From contig CAUEYG010000155.1 of the NCBI GenBank assembly GCA_959021945.1, positions 1-5,354 on the forward strand: a DNA stretch of 5,354 nt, read 5' to 3'. The notes beneath the pieces were generated by a model, which saw nothing but the letters and a program-made list of their open reading frames with translations, was not told the DNA's origin and did no database searches. A program made the translations under genes and the position numbers. Below are positions 4,848-5,354 of the stretch, piece by piece. Each line of letters begins with the position of its first letter. Position 1 is the first letter of the stretch. The stretch is from an uncultured Eubacteriales bacterium (GTDB lineage Bacteria; Bacillota; Clostridia; Peptostreptococcales; Anaerovoracaceae).

Positions 4848-5354
4848 CTATCTCCCTAAAATAGCCTCTGTCATTTGTATTACTCGCTTGTTTTCTTTTA
4901 CATCGTGCACCCGGACAAAGCTGCACCCCTTCATAACGCCCATAACCGTAGTCGCCAGGGTTCCTTCTATCCTCTCATCTGCAGGCAGGTCTAAGGTTAG
5001 GCCAATTACCGACTTTCTGGAGGTTGCCAGCAAAATTGGGTATCCCAGGTCATGAAGGCTCTCAACTCGGTTGATGGCCTGTAAATTCATCTCGTAGGTT
5101 TTTCCAAATCCAATGCCCGGGTCCAGCATAATTTTACCATCTTCAATACCTGCTTTTTTGGCAAGGCGTACTGATTCCCTCAGGTCTTCCGCCATTTCCG
5201 TAAGAAAATCAGTATATAGGGCTTCTTTTCTATTGTGCATGAGGCAGCAGGGAGCACCTGTCTTGGCAATGAGCCCTGCCATCTTTTCATCAGCTTTCAG
5301 CCCCCAGATATCATTTACCATATGTGCTCCCGCATCTAATGCAGCGGCTGCGAC
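4848..5354 (-). CDS. folP: Dihydropteroate synthase, C-terminal part (5' end beyond the window)
   Basis: DHPS joins 6-hydroxymethyl-7,8-dihydropterin diphosphate to p-aminobenzoate to make 7,8-dihydropteroate in the cytoplasm. The visible 168 codons are open to the right edge; the reading frame runs past the internal ATG at 5321 through V-A-A-A-A-L-D-A-G-A-H, matching the family's A-x-x-A-G-A-x-x-x-N-D-I/V strand, so that ATG is not the start. Family landmarks, in order, are MVNDIWG, LMHNRK (the usual MHxxG/MHNR loop), LDPGIGFGKT (pterin-binding D-P-G-I-G-F-x-K), LLATSRKSVIG (substrate-binding S-R-K) and a final VRVHDVKEN with the conserved R-x-H-D-V. The gene ends in TAG at 4850-4848, four bases before the start of folB-folK. 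A full-length DHPS is about 260-280 residues, so roughly the first 100 are missing. I see no frameshift or lost catalytic residue in the visible part. Confidence 0.96.
   Translation of the reverse strand, partial: VAAAALDAGAHMVNDIWGLKADEKMAGLIAKTGAPCCLMHNRKEALYTDFLTEMAEDLRESVRLAKKAGIEDGKIMLDPGIGFGKTYEMNLQAINRVESLHDLGYPILLATSRKSVIGLTLDLPADERIEGTLATTVMGVMKGCSFVRVHDVKENKRVIQMTEAILGR

Noticed and set aside
1..5354. CRISPR arrays, tRNA or rRNA genes, insertion sequences, classical riboswitches
   Set aside because: I looked for spaced direct repeats, cloverleaf-like stretches, transposase frames and long structured leaders and saw none.

Overview
The window suggests a low-to-medium GC Firmicute of class Clostridia, possibly Lachnospiraceae or a relative. 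The grounds are purine-rich Shine-Dalgarno sequences, a fused FolB-FolK enzyme, a Cu/Zn superoxide dismutase without a signal peptide, and a pair of COG0523 (CobW-type) GTPases of a kind I associate with clostridia. This is a judgement from protein flavour, not from a database search.

All convincing genes lie on the minus strand and read from right to left. From the right edge they are: the C-terminal part of dihydropteroate synthase (folP, cut by the window edge); a bifunctional dihydroneopterin aldolase/HPPK (folB-folK) 4 nt later; a Cu/Zn SOD-family protein after a 72-nt gap that holds an AT-rich inverted repeat; a 100-residue protein I cannot identify, after a 43-nt gap with a TATAAT; a NudC-type Nudix NAD(H) pyrophosphatase 6 nt later; a CxCC-containing COG0523 GTPase with a very His-rich insertion 14 nt later; and a second, divergent CobW-like GTPase directly after it. 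The second GTPase ends in a domain resembling the C-terminal part of YcgQ/DUF1980 proteins. The leftmost ~290 bases contain no convincing complete gene. They hold AT-rich, regulatory-looking sequence and possibly the first codons of a gene that runs off the left edge.

The tight spacing suggests a folate-synthesis operon followed by a block of metal-linked genes: Cu/Zn SOD, a zinc-ribbon Nudix hydrolase and two putative metal-chaperone GTPases. The two gaps around sodC could carry internal promoters, so the block may be read partly on its own. The most interesting part is the GTPase pair. One partner keeps the metal motif and His-rich loop but has lost the usual NKxD guanine-recognition motif. 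The other has lost the CxCC metal motif but keeps an N-R-C-D and gains a DUF1980-like tail. I propose, as inference, that they act together in metal (probably zinc) allocation.
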